Origin: Plantago ovata
Taxonomy: Eukaryota > Streptophyta > Magnoliopsida > Lamiales > Plantaginaceae
Assembly: GCA_028274465.1 (NCBI GenBank)
Contig: CM051455.1
Location: forward strand, 72,646,985 to 72,710,984
Length of the DNA stretch: 64,000 nt
Reading direction: 5' to 3'
The notes beneath the pieces were generated by a model. That model searched no databases. It saw nothing but the letters and a program-made list of their open reading frames with translations, and had not been told where the DNA came from. Each line of letters begins with the position of its first letter. Within the stretch, counting starts at the first letter, position 1. Below are positions 1-10,416 of the stretch, piece after piece. The position numbers and the translations under genes were made by a program.

Positions 1-1
1 A

Positions 2-871
2 CCTAAGATTGCTGGCAAGAAACTAGAAAAATCAAATAAGACAACAGCTGCAAATGTTGTCAGCACAAGTCAGCAAGAAAGGTATACAACAGCTGCAGAT
101 GTTACCACTCAGCAACTTAGAGATGAAACTGCTGTTGGTGGTGGTAACACAAATGAAACTGCTATAGATAATCAACAAGGTACGTGTACAACAGCCGTTG
201 CTGACAATGCAACTACTGATGCCTCTGGGAAACTGGAGAAATCTAACAAGAAAAAGAGGAAAGCTGATGATGACACTCATACTGCAGCGTCATCAGCAAA
301 CCCCGTACCTAAGAGGAAAAGGACCGGAAACACAAGGAAGAAAACACTGGCTCGCAAGTCAGTCCCTGCTGTCCAAGACCTCTCAGACAATTCCCAGACA
401 AATGCTGAAACGCATTTGCCAGTAGATGTTGACAAGGTAGTTACTGAAGCCTATGTCAGCAACATTGAAGTGTTTGCGGAAGCCTTCAATGATCGACTTA
501 ACGTTGATACGTCTACTGAGAACAGACCACAAGGCACTGGAAATGAAATTCCGGCCCAAGTCTCAGATATCTACATTGTAGATAATTTAGGTGGTCCAAC
601 TATGGAACCAGCAAGTGACATTGCTGCTGATCTGCAAAAAGCGGCACTTGCTGATGCTGCTGAAAAGATGGTTGCTGAACAAGCAACTCATCAAGTTAGT
701 GAAACCCCGCTTGCTGAAGGACCAGTTGCTGAGACAGCAATGGTTCCAGTTCCAGAAGTTTCTGTAACACAAGAAGCACTATTCAACGACGCATCTCGTG
801 ATGCTGAGAAACTGGCCCAAGTTCACCCAAGACATCAATCGACAAAGTCTAGCTTGTACTGGAAGCTATAA
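2..871 (+). pseudogene. SIRE-like additional ORF, middle part (partial)
   Basis: The reading frame is already open at base 2 and stops at 871, so the N-terminus lies outside the window. It encodes a low-complexity Lys/Ala/Thr/Val-rich segment with a basic run (KKKRKADDD at about 250-275) resembling a nuclear localisation signal, then an acidic region with EVFAEAF and EPASDIAADL. The same order of motifs occurs at 17253-17905, downstream of a copia RNase H end, which identifies this as the ORF that follows pol in SIRE-like copia elements. Coding continues in another frame from about 829 with one TAG at 850, so a frameshift and a nonsense change separate this part from the next. The biochemical role is unknown. 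SIRE elements are known to carry an ORF in the env position, but I see no signal peptide or membrane segment here. Confidence 0.7.
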
Positions 872-3776
872 GCCAACAAATGGAGTTGGAGATTGAAGAG
901 TCATCCAACAAATCCATTGATGTCTTCATGACAAGCAGTGAGCTCAAGGGTCAAGATGCTTCTGCTCAACTTGTCATTTCAGAGACAAGGGAGATTGCTG
1001 AAACCGCACAACTTTCTCAAATAGAGCAAGACAAGAAGTCTGCTGAAGAAACAGTCCAAGAAGCTGAAGAAACTGTTAATGCTGAAAGGACAGAGCCACA
1101 ACCTGTCCTTCTTCAGCAGGTAGTTAATTCAACCATCAGTAAAACTTCAAATTCTGAAACTTATTCTTTTGCTAATATTATGTTATCTCTACAGACTTCT
1201 CAAGATGCAAGTCAGATGGTTGTTGAAGCCTCTGCACCAGAACCAACACTCCCTGCTCAGAAGGTAGTTAATGTTTTTGGTAATAAAACTAAGTTTGACA
1301 GCTTAGTACTTGTATCTAACTCAAATTTATTTCAGGATGAACAAATGGAGGATGATATTCAAGCTCCTCAAGGAATGGAAATTGTACAACATGAGCTTGC
1401 TGAATCTCAGCAGGTAATTCATGTTTCAGCTTTGAACACAAAAACAATTTTCCAAACCAATCCTGATCTAAATAATGTTCTTTTTTAGGATCAAAAGGAG
1501 ACAACTGAAGTGGTAATCATCACTGAAGATCATCAAGTAAGTTCTGAGGAACTGTACTTGAACTTCAAAAGAACCACTTTGTCACAAGTTGCTTAGTCCG
1601 TCAGCAACTGGCAAAGATATAGGCGAATGGACTTCTCTGATCTCCATATTCATCTTTCAAATGAGAAAAAGAGATCTTCTCTGCTGAAGCTCGAAACATT
1701 TGTTCACTCCATCCTCCCTGAAGAAATGACATATTCTCAGCAAATGAGCTCGAATCTGATTGCTCAAATCAGAGAGAATATGAAGGTAAAATTCAAGAGT
1801 GCCTCTCCAGCTGAACAAGCTGTGATGCTCAAAGGTTCATTTGTACCTGTGGTGGCTGATCCCCAAAAAATAAATGAGGAAGAGGAAGTGACAAGTGTTG
1901 CTTTATACAAGCACCTTGAGCTAGTAATTCTGACCGATGATGATGAAGAGGAAGAAGATGAGAACATTCCCACTGATCCAAGTGATGATGAAGGGAAAGA
2001 TTCCAAGGAAAAGAAAGACGATGATGATGACAATCAAGGTCCGAGTCCTGATGCTGGAGGTTTGAAATTAACAGTTGCTGAAAATACTCCACACGAAAAT
2101 CAGCAAGCTGAACAACAACAACCTCAGCAAGAATCTCAACCTCCTCCTGCTGCTGCTGAAAATCAAGCACCTGTGCAAGGTGCTGATACTGAAGAGGAAT
2201 ATGCCAGAAAAAGGGCTGCCTTGAAAAATGGCAAAAGTCCAGTTTCTGATGCCAAGGTTACTGAAGAAAACCTTGATGATGATGATGAACAGCATGAAGA
2301 TTACCAACGCGCTCTACAGAACGGTCTCTTGATCCATGCAAGGCATACGCAGGATCTAGAAATTGGTCAATCTTCAGGAGTAAGATCAAAGGAAGTCCCC
2401 TCCCTTCCATTTACTACTGGCGAAACTCCTGTAATTGAGTCTCAAACTCAATTAAAACTAACTACTGGCGAAACTCCAATCATTGAGTCTCAAACGTTAT
2501 CTTCAAATACTACTCAATTAAAACTAACTACTGGTGAAACTCCAGTTGTTGAGTCTGAAGCGTTGCCATCAGCAACCACTCAACAAAAAGGAAGTGAAGC
2601 TGCTGACTTAGGTTCCAAGGTTGCTGAACTTGATGAATCTGAGGATGACGACTACTTATCAAAAAATGAGGATGAACAATCCAACAGAGATCCAAAAGTG
2701 TTTCAAATCCCTCCTCCTGATTACATAAATGATTTAGACGATGGTCTAAGAGGAGAATTGCTGATAAAGGATGATCAGTTTGCTTCAGAACTAAAATTTC
2801 ATTCCTTGACACCACATCTAGTGCCGTTCCCAAGAGTTGAGGAGTTTACTCCTAGAATTTTGGCACTAAAGAAAGTCCATGATGCCTGCAAAGCAGAAGA
2901 TGAGGCATTGCTTGCTGAGAGCCCACTTGACTTTGGAAAAATATTGGCTACAGTGTTGAGACGCACTACAACTTTGACAATAGCTCAGAAAGACATCAGT
3001 CTTTATCACAAGAGCTATGAAGAAAGGCACTCAGCAAGAGATCAAGACAATGCTAAATCAAGAAGAAGAAGGCAAATACAGGAAGAAAAGAGGCTGGCCA
3101 GCATTGCTATTGGCTCAGGCATCGAATATACAAAGACCAGCAATGATGAAACCACTCAGAATGTAACCAGAAACATTCATGGTTGTTGGATCTTAAAGCT
3201 GGAAGATTTGCTGGTGAATGAGTTCTTTCCTACAGCCATATTGAACCAAATGTTCACATGGATTGAACTCAAGGCACAAAGAAATCAAAGGGAAAAATCC
3301 CTTCCAAGAAATATTGCTGGGAGATGGTTGAATCTTGAGGTCTCAGTAAGAAGAATTGCCATTGGTAAGACTTATAGACAAGAACCAAATCTGATCAAAC
3401 CACCTCACATTGCTTACTACTCTGACCCAGTAACAAAGAAAACAAAGAAGAGACTTGGATTGATTCCTTATGAGTACTTCTATCTCACTGCTAAGGATCA
3501 AGAAGAAGATCTTCTCTGGCTAAGAAAGATTCATCCTAAAAGCATTTCAGATACACAGCTTCTCCATGCCAGAAATTGGGGCATGCATTTGTGGGTGACT
3601 AACTACATGGAAATGAATGCTGAAACGCATCATCATACTGCCTGCAAAAATGCAAGAATTCTTCAACTACAAGTCTGTAGGCTTCTGGAAAACTACGAAA
3701 AGGACTGTGTTGAATTTACTGCACTTACTGAGAAGAGTGTAAGAGAGATTTTGAGAAAATCTTCTGGAAGAGCTTA
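853..3776 (+). CDS. SIRE-like additional ORF, C-terminal part with introns
   Basis: One frame runs from 853 to the stop at 3774-3776. It is interrupted by four GT-AG segments (separate entries); the only stops between 853 and 3773 are the TAGs of the last two acceptors. An ATG at 880 and a longer uninterrupted frame from ATG 1627 (716 residues) lie inside it. After 1627 come an acidic Asp/Glu-rich block (about residues 100-140), a Gln/Pro-rich stretch, three copies of a TTGETPxxES repeat (2413-2575), and a basic, Trp- and Tyr-containing C-terminal domain of about 250 residues rich in charged helices. A copia PPT and LTR follow 250 bases after the stop, which fixes its place as the last ORF of a SIRE-like element. 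I recognise no enzyme motif; DNA- or RNA-binding is possible from the charge but not shown. Confidence 0.65.
1120..1194 (+). other. Predicted short intron 1 (75 bp)
   Basis: It starts GTAGTTAATTC after CAGCAG and ends CTCTACAG, with a T-rich 3' half and a CTAAT branch-like site. Its length is a multiple of three and it sits in phase 0, so the frame is open whether or not it is spliced. Confidence 0.5.
1264..1335 (+). other. Predicted short intron 2 (72 bp)
   Basis: It starts GTAGTTAATG after CAGAAG and ends TTATTTCAG, with CTAAC as a branch-like site. It is in phase 0 and a multiple of three. The first eight bases equal those of intron 1, which suggests the exon-intron unit was duplicated. 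Confidence 0.5.
1414..1488 (+). other. Predicted short intron 3 (75 bp)
   Basis: It starts GTAATTCATG after CAGCAG and ends with a strong pyrimidine tract and TTTTTTAG. It is in phase 0 and 75 bases long. The acceptor TAG is an in-frame stop, so splicing would be needed to continue the protein. Confidence 0.5.
1537..1596 (+). other. Predicted short intron 4 (60 bp)
   Basis: It starts with GTAAGTTC, close to the plant donor consensus, and ends TTGCTTAG. It is in phase 0 and 60 bases long. As in intron 3, the acceptor TAG is an in-frame stop that splicing would remove, joining the upstream frame to the 716-residue ORF at 1627. Confidence 0.45.
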
Positions 3777-4025
3777 ACTCTCTGTAATAGTTTTTGTTAA
3801 AGTTTTTTTGCTGATTTTGTTCAAGTTATCTCTGCTACTTCTTGTAAACTTCTGAAAGATAACTATCAACAATGAAGCTTTTGACTCTTATTGGTTTTTG
3901 ATTATGCAATTTACTTATGCTTACTGTTTAATTATTCTAGTATGCTTGCATTAATCAACTGATTTATTCAACATCAGAAACCTCTAAAAGGGTAACAATA
4001 AATTTAGCCATGGATTGCTAACATC
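3777..4025 (+). other. 3' untranslated spacer of SIRE-like element
   Basis: AT-rich non-coding sequence between the additional ORF stop and the polypurine tract. I see no ORF or repeat. Confidence 0.6.
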
Positions 4026-4040
4026 AAAAAGGGGGAAATT
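4026..4040 (+). other. Polypurine tract of SIRE-like element
   Basis: AAAAAGGGGGAAA lies directly before an LTR start (TGTTAGGAAAC). Position and composition are those of the plus-strand primer of LTR retrotransposons. Confidence 0.75.
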
Positions 4041-5243
4041 TGTTAGGAAACTTGTAATTTTGATGAGCAATTAACCATGCTAAATTAAGGAAACTCCAGT
4101 AACTAGTACTCTTAAGGTCCATAGGAATTTAGAATTTTAAGGACATTGTAAAAGATGAACGTTTGCTGAAGACTTAGATTAGGTGCTAGATAGGTTGGTT
4201 TTTACCGCTTATGATGTATCTTGTTTTCTGAAAAGAAAATAACCTATTGAAGCATTTGCTGACGATGTACTTTGTTTTTACAAACAAACTATTGAAGCAT
4301 TTAGAAACCGCTCAGAATCTTGAAGAATATTGAAGATCTGAAGACTTGAAGAATTCGAAGATCTGAAGACTAGAAGATTTCTGAAGACTGGTATCTACAA
4401 AGGAACATGTTGCTCAGAAAGTGGAAACTTCAGCAACAGCATTGCATAAGTGAAAATCTGAATGACAGAGTAGGTTGTGCTTGCTGAAACTGAGACTGAC
4501 CACTTGCTGATGGAACATATGTGACCTCTTGCTGAAATTACTTACATTTTCGCTCCAATGTTACTGTTTGAATTTTATTCAAATAAGCATTAAATGCAAA
4601 GCTTGCACGCAAAGGGCATGAAGACTAGAAGACAAACAAGGACGCTGCTGAAAGTACAAAAGCAAGATAGTGACATCTTAAGGATCAAAAGCCTTGGAAT
4701 TTAAAATTCAAACGGCTCCTTATTTTCACTATAAATAGAGGTCATCCGGCAAAGAGTTGAAGTGTGTCAACAACGTGATTAAACTCTCACTTGTGCTTAA
4801 ACTCACATACCTTCAAAACTCTCTATACTTCCATTGATCCGTTCCAAGACTTAAAGTTTGAGAAAGCTACTTGTGAAGAAGTAGAATTTACACGACTAAG
4901 AAATTAGTTAAGTCTCGACACCAGAAACAATCAAACTTGTTTACTGCAAAGTATTCAAAGTTTTGTTTCTTAGATTACTTGTTGTAACTGAATAAGTTAT
5001 AATTAAGTTATCTCACCCCAAAACTCTCTAACTGAAAATACACCCTTTCAGGCGTGATATTCAGGGGGAACTTAATCGAGCATAGTTTTGCTGATTAAAA
5101 GTACCAAGTTTGGTGGAGAACAAGGTTGCGTTCTCTAGATTAGGTTGGAGACGAAGCAAGTGTTCTTTGGTTTCTGTTTGAATCACTCTAGATAGGAGTT
5201 GTAAGGAACCTCAATCATATCTTAGTGGATTCAGTCCTAGAAA
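4041..5243 (+). repeat. SIRE-like 3' LTR, right end missing
   Basis: It starts TGTTAGGAAACTTG after the PPT and matches the forward LTR at 40221-41080 and the inverted LTR at 43599-44616 (shared blocks include ATGAAGACAAGAAGAC-like and CAGGCGTGATATTCAG-like stretches). A TATA box, TATAAATAG, lies at 4730-4738. The homology stops after TCAGTCCTAGAAA, where Athila-like sequence begins, so the last part of the LTR is lost. Confidence 0.75.
4730..4738 (+). promoter_or_regulatory. TATA box of SIRE-like LTR
   Basis: TATAAATAG is conserved in the other two SIRE-like LTR copies (about 40347 forward, about 44000 inverted). It is the likely Pol II promoter of the element. Confidence 0.65.
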
Positions 5244-5270
5244 CTACTGCTACACTACGGTTTTCGTTGA

Positions 5271-6371
5271 CACCTCGAGTGTCGATCTCTAAGGACTATA
5301 ACTAGCTTTATCTAATCTAACTTAAGAATATAAAATCAACAAACTACTTAGCAAAGGTTTTTCTTATCAGATAATGGAGGTTAGTGATAGTATGATCATT
5401 CAAAGCATAGCAGGTTAATAATCATGCATGAAGTACCCGATCGTTTTGCATGGAGATATTTGATCAATGAATTGTCCAATTGTGTTCCGTTATTATTCAA
5501 CACTACGAAGATAGGGGTTTTAGATAGATCAAAGAAATAAAGCAATAACTCAAAGTCTGATTCGCTTTACAGCCATTAGCATAATTATTAACCCTTCGCT
5601 AAGAAATCACATACTATCACCAACGATAAATTTAGCTACTCATAGATGACATGCCATCAACAGAAATCATAGCAAGATTGAATGAAAACATGTTGAAGAT
5701 AAATAAATATGAATAGAAAAACTGTAAGATACAATGTTATCGAAGGTCGACAATCTCCGAAGAATCGCAATCTTACAAGCTCCAAAACGATAAGAAAAAG
5801 TGTCTCCTATGCTAAGAATCCCCAGAACAGGCTCTGGAGAATTCCTACGTAAAACTAATGAGAAAGATGAGAGAAAAGGTCTGAGAAAGTATGAAGAACG
5901 GAGAAAACTGAACAAATATATATAGGTATGCGGCAGGTGTGGGGCGAGTCGCCCCACACACCGGGCGAATCGCCTGGTGTGGGGCGGTTCGCCCCACGTC
6001 CCAGGCGAATTACCCGGGACCTCCAGTCAGCTATTGACGCGTTTTCGACGCGTTTTTGAATTTCTTTTCCTTTTCGGACTCGGTTTTTGCCTTTTAGTGA
6101 CCTTTTAGCCTTCAGACTCGACCCCTAGACTTCAAATCCTATTCGGAATCTTCTAGATACTCCAAAAAGGCCTTCGGAACACCAATTCCTCGTCCACTTC
6201 AATATAATTGCTCGGAAAACCTCGTTTTTCATCCAAAACCTGTAAAATACAAACTAAAGGGAAACGTGATACTATTCTAATAAAATGCACTAAAATATAG
6301 TTAAATTAACATAGAGGATAGCTAAATTTGTGAAAAAGACTCGAATGAAAGTGTAAAATACACGTTCATCA
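5271..6371 (-). repeat. Athila-like 3' LTR (minus strand)
   Basis: On the minus strand it starts TGATGAACGTGTATTTTACAC at 6371 and follows the other Athila-like LTRs (26210, 31377, 50513) through the GC-palindrome array, the TATATATA box and the TTGATTGCATG region. It is cut at 5271, about 80-150 bases short of the normal LTR end. A 26-base segment of the same LTR (5244-5269) sits next to it in the opposite orientation. Confidence 0.8.
5937..6019 (-). promoter_or_regulatory. GC-rich palindrome array in LTR
   Basis: Four tandem inverted repeats of the type GGGGCG-NNN-CGCCCC, with stems flanked by GTGT/ACAC, placed just upstream of the TATA box on the minus strand. Loop triplets vary while the stems pair. 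Confidence 0.7.
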
Positions 6372-6383
6372 AACTCCCCAACC
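6372..6383 (-). other. Polypurine tract (minus strand)
   Basis: The minus strand reads GGTTGGGGAGTT directly before the LTR start at 6371. The same GGTTTGGGGAGTT precedes the LTRs at 31377 and 50513. Confidence 0.75.
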
Positions 6384-6967
6384 GAATCTTTGCTTGTCCT
6401 CAAGCAACTAAGCTAGACTCTAATGCAAAAAACAATGCAACACAAAAAATGGAGTCTCATGCCAAATGAAATGAACTAATCTATTGAATCTATCAAAAAA
6501 CATAGAACAAAAACCATACAAATCATAACATGAATATAGGTTGAAGAATGCCTCGATTGACTCATACACATTCACCTAAGAACTTATGTCAAGACAAGAT
6601 AGTCCCTCATAACATTCTCTACCTGGACCTAGTCAGTGACGACGTAATGAAACATGTTAAAATATGAATGGTTGTCCCGTGCCTATGAAACTGAGGAGTT
6701 ACTGTTGTTCACCAAGTTAAGACTTTTCCCCAAAGAGGTCGAACCAATACTGGCTCTCATCAAATGAAGGAGGGTTCCCTAAAAAAGATAACACTCCCCT
6801 ATTCTACCCATCTCTCAAGCAAAGCCTTAAGCTATTCACCACTTCCTGAATGGCAGGACGAGGGTAGTCTAGTACAGATAACACTCAAACAAACAATAAG
6901 ATAAAAAATACAACTCGATTACGAACATTACATGAATTGAAAAATGAGACAAACACTTTGCTAAACT

Positions 6968-7107
6968 GCTTTTTGGTTTTTTTTTTACCCTTCCTTGCTT
7001 TTTTGGGGTCTTTTCTTTTTTTTCTTTTTTTTTTCCTTTTCCAGTTTTTTTCTTTTTTTCCTGGAATTTTTCTTCTTTCTTTTTTTTCGATTTTTTTTTA
7101 GCCAGCA
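6968..7107 (-). repeat. Long A/G-only tract
   Basis: The minus strand is almost pure A and G for about 140 bases. Equivalent tracts lie at 30618-30770 and 49765-49910, always downstream of the twin hairpins. Confidence 0.75.
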
Positions 7108-7155
7108 GTAGCACAACAAAAAGAAAACAAAAATGACACACAAACGACCTCCCCA

Positions 7156-7177
7156 AACCTATTCGAAAGAATAGGTT
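7156..7177 (-). other. Hairpin, downstream copy
   Basis: Perfect 9-bp stem AACCTATTC / GAATAGGTT with a 4-base loop. It pairs with a second copy 100 bases away and recurs in the other Athila-like elements. Confidence 0.7.
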
Positions 7178-7276
7178 GGAGTACAAAATTTACGAAAAAT
7201 AAAAATAAAAATAAACTCACAACGCACAGTAAAAAATGAAAAAAAACAAGTCTAACGATAGCGTAACCCCCTCCCA

Positions 7277-7298
7277 AACCTATTCGAAAGAATAGGTT
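7277..7298 (-). other. Hairpin, upstream copy
   Basis: Same 9-bp stem and 4-base loop as the hairpin at 7156-7177. Confidence 0.7.
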
Positions 7299-7902
7299 GC
7301 AAACAAAGGATCAGACAATCTCACACTACCTCCTTCCTAGGTATTTAGCAATCTCAAAGCAAGGTGAAGACTTGTTGCCTCTTAGGTACATAATTACTCG
7401 GGAAAACAACCATAAGACCCTAACATGCATCATCCTATTATAAAGGCCTTCGTGAACCGCAGTAGAGAAAACACCACTAAGTGATGTCGAGACTACCAAG
7501 CTTAACTAAGTGCAATACATAAATGTGACAAGCCAAGCGAGAAAAAACCTCAAACAAATTCATAGAGATGAAGCATATGATTAATGTCATAATTAGTTAA
7601 TCTACCCAATAAAAAAGTTCAAAAAATTTGGCAATAAACTCCACATAAAAACATGCAAGACTATCCTAGGATGAATGTAGTGTATGCAACTAAAAACTAA
7701 GAAAGCAGTAAACGTGCAAATGCAAACAAAAAACAGGATACTAACACAAAGCCAAACAATATTTAACATCATGGTTCACATCCCATCCCCCTCATGAAAC
7801 TTAAGCTAGTCCCTAGCAAAAGAGAATGAGTAAATAAAAAGTGATACTAGATGTTACCGAATGGTTTGGCCTCGGTCGGCTGAGAGCGGACATGCGAAAA
7901 GA

Positions 7903-9168
7903 CTAATTATCGGGATTGTCATCCCCATAATAGTCTCTCCACATGTCAGACAGGAGATCATGTTGCTCCCACATTATCTGCCTCTCATTCCGGTTATGCT
8001 TCTCAATCATCTCCCAATCGCGGTTGCGCTGCGCAATGTGTCCATCGAGGTCATGTCGCATTCCTTGGACAGTGGTGGTCAAGGCTGCAACACTGGCATC
8101 GAAGTGGGCCCGAAAATCAGAGAAGTCAAAACCTTGAGACCCATGTGGTACTCGAGGTGGGGCATGTGGTTCTCTATGGACAAAAGGAATATCCGGGATA
8201 AGAACTCGGCCATCGTCAGCTTCCATAGCATCCTCATCTTCATCGTCAGAATCAGTTGCTTGAAATGGAGCTTCAACATCAGTAGCAGCAGCAGTGGGGT
8301 TCTTCATTTGATACCTAGTTAGCTGCACATCAATAGTCGAAGGGGAAAGGGCAGCGACCTTGCAATCCCCCTCATCAATGTCCTCCACCCCGTAATATTT
8401 GCAATATGTTGTGATGAAGCTCGGAAAAATGAAGGGCTTCTTCTTTTTCTCCCAATGGCGCTCATATTGGGCATACATGATCTGACTGATGTCTATTCGA
8501 TGCTTGCCTATCAAGCAGTAGAGGAGCTCGGCATAATTCGACTGTATCCACGTGTCATTCTTTCTAGGGATCAAGTTGAAAATGCAAAATTTCATGACCA
8601 CCTTAGCCTTGATGCTAAGGTCATTCTGACGGACAGGTTGTGCTCCGGTATCTGGATACCTATACTCCCTATTGCAGATCACATCTGTAATGGCACTTCC
8701 GATCCCCCTAGTGGCCCTTGAATATTCGTAGGAGTGGTTGCTTCCAGTGAACTCCCGTTCCCCAAGATGGATGAATGCAGAAATTGAGGCCGACGTCCAT
8801 GGCACAATTACGCCTCGAACGAGTAACCCCTCCTTCTCTTCAAGATCAGTGTATCCAGCATAGAACTCATGAAGGAGGCTCGTATCGTACCCCTTGAACC
8901 GGTTGGAAGTATACCAACCCCAATTCCTTTTCCTCCCCAGACGGGAGAGCGTCCTGTACCCCGCCCTGTGAGCTACTTCATCCGGAATGTCTATCCTTCT
9001 GTCCGGTATAATTGATCGCCCACCTTGAGCTAGGTCCGCTTCGAGCCTCTGACGGACATCTATTGCGGCTAGAGACAACTCGTACAGCTCGTGGGAAGGT
9101 TGGGAGCTTGATGCTGCCCCCTTACCCTTCTTGCTTGAGCCAGCTTTCTCCGATCCTCGTGGAGCCAT
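7903..9168 (-). CDS. Athila-like additional ORF, plant transposon protein-like domain
   Basis: Intact 421-codon ORF; the start is ATG at 9168, just after a predicted splice acceptor (in-frame codons upstream of it are intronic). The N-terminus is Ser/Lys/Gly-rich and basic. Residues of about 75-280 contain LLHEFYAGYTD, LVRGVIVPWTSASI and a closing FIFPSFITTYCKYYGV, an arrangement I associate with the domain annotated as putative plant transposon protein. A Glu/Asp-rich stretch (DSDDEDED) and a helical C-terminus with an Asp/Asn-rich tail follow. It is the only ORF between the two LTRs of this minus-strand element; gag and pol are absent. Its function is unknown. Intact coding suggests a recent insertion or a protein still under use by the family. 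Confidence 0.75.
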   Translation of the reverse strand: MAPRGSEKAGSSKKGKGAASSSQPSHELYELSLAAIDVRQRLEADLAQGGRSIIPDRRIDIPDEVAHRAGYRTLSRLGRKRNWGWYTSNRFKGYDTSLLHEFYAGYTDLEEKEGLLVRGVIVPWTSASISAFIHLGEREFTGSNHSYEYSRATRGIGSAITDVICNREYRYPDTGAQPVRQNDLSIKAKVVMKFCIFNLIPRKNDTWIQSNYAELLYCLIGKHRIDISQIMYAQYERHWEKKKKPFIFPSFITTYCKYYGVEDIDEGDCKVAALSPSTIDVQLTRYQMKNPTAAATDVEAPFQATDSDDEDEDAMEADDGRVLIPDIPFVHREPHAPPRVPHGSQGFDFSDFRAHFDASVAALTTTVQGMRHDLDGHIAQRNRDWEMIEKHNRNERQIMWEQHDLLSDMWRDYYGDDNPDN

Positions 9169-9173
9169 GATTC

Positions 9174-9716
9174 CTACAAACAGCAATTAGTATCTTGTAT
9201 GATACAAAACAGACTTATGCATATGCAAATGCAAGAGTGAACATACGAGTGATATCTACAACAATCGAACTCCTCAAAACATCCATGTCTAGTCTACCAA
9301 CTTCAACATGCAACATATCAATGTAACTACTACATGCACATATCACATTGTGCTCTTGCTAGACAACAAATAGCCTTGAATCATAAAGCTCAATTCATAC
9401 CATAGTAGCAAAAAATCTAGCATCATAAATCCTCAACTTCATCAATCATGCATTCTACCAACAGGCCCATCATTATCTCATCAACAAACACAAGTTTAAA
9501 CATGGAATGAAAGGAAAAGAAACATTGCACATTAAGACATAGACATCTAGTAGGCAAAATTCTCAATCCAACAAACCAAGCATAATTGAACATGCAATGG
9601 ATAGTGAATAACGTTTCTAATCACACATATCATCAATCCATTCATCATATAAGCTTAATTGAAGCATAAATCAAAAAACCCCCAAATTTGAAAAATTAGG
9701 GTTCATGTGAGATTAC
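9174..9716 (-). other. Predicted leader intron of the additional ORF
   Basis: On the minus strand a donor GAG|GTAATCTC at 9716 and an acceptor TTTGTAG|G at 9174 frame 543 AT-rich bases. The ATG follows five bases after the acceptor. Confidence 0.5.
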
Positions 9717-9944
9717 CTCAAATCCGAAGATTGAATAAACTAGGAAGAAATTTGTTCGGATGAAAAGAAAGAGCACGTAATGGGCTTCGATTGAAGCTAA
9801 AGAACACACAATTTGATGGAGTAATGAAGATTTTATGAAGTATTTAAGAGATTTTGAAATTTTGGGAATTTTTGGAGTACGAAGTGAAGAAGATGAAGAA
9901 AATGAGGAGAATGCGGGCTGGCCCCGTTTTTGTTTCTCCAGGAA
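9717..9944 (-). other. 5' leader exon, not LTR-derived
   Basis: Pyrimidine-rich on the minus strand and unlike any other Athila-like copy in the window. It replaces the rest of the LTR, the PBS, gag and pol, and lies between the truncated LTR promoter and the leader intron. Confidence 0.4.
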
Positions 9945-10416
9945 ATGAGAAAGGTGAGAGAAAAGGTTTGAGAAAGTATGAAAAACGGAGAAAACTGAGC
10001 AACTACATATAGGTATTCGGCAGGTGTGGCGCGAGTCGCCCCACACACCGGGCGAATCGCCTGGTGTGGGGCGGTTCGCCCCACATCCCGGGCGAATCGC
10101 CCGGGACCTCCAGTCGGCTATTGACACGTTTTCGACGCGTTTTTGGATTTCTTTTCCTTTTTGGACTCGGTTTTTGCATTTTAGTGACCTTTTAGCCTTC
10201 AGACTCGACCCCTAGACTTCGGAACACCAATTCCTCGTCCACTTCAATATAATTGCCCGAAAAACCTCGTTTTTCATCCAAAACCTGTAAAATACAAACT
10301 AAAGGGAAACGTGACACTATTCTAATAAAATGCACTAAAATATAGCTAAATTAACATAGAGGATAGCTAAATTGGTGAAAAAAGACTCGAATGAAAATGT
10401 AAAATACACGTTCATC
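9945..10416 (-). repeat. Truncated Athila-like 5' LTR (minus strand)
   Basis: It reads TGATGAACGTGTATTTTACA from 10416 on the minus strand and follows the 5271-6371 LTR through the GC palindromes (10023-10107) and a TATA-like box with one change (CTATATGTAG, about 10005-10014). The match ends at 9945, so the downstream half of the LTR is missing. Its outer end abuts copia sequence exactly. Confidence 0.75.

Larger units (their letters stand above)
6384..7902 (-). other. Athila-like 3' internal non-coding region
   Basis: It is colinear in reverse complement with 29790-31376 and partly with 49600-50512. It has no long ORF. It holds a purine tract (minus strand) at 6968-7107 and two hairpins at 7156-7177 and 7277-7298. 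Confidence 0.7.

Noticed and set aside
1764..2307. Ser- and Leu/His-rich minus-strand ORFs
   Set aside because: Produced by the Asp/Glu codon runs of the sense ORF read backwards.
7861..8322. 153-codon plus-strand ORF
   Set aside because: Antisense of the intact additional ORF at 7903-9168.
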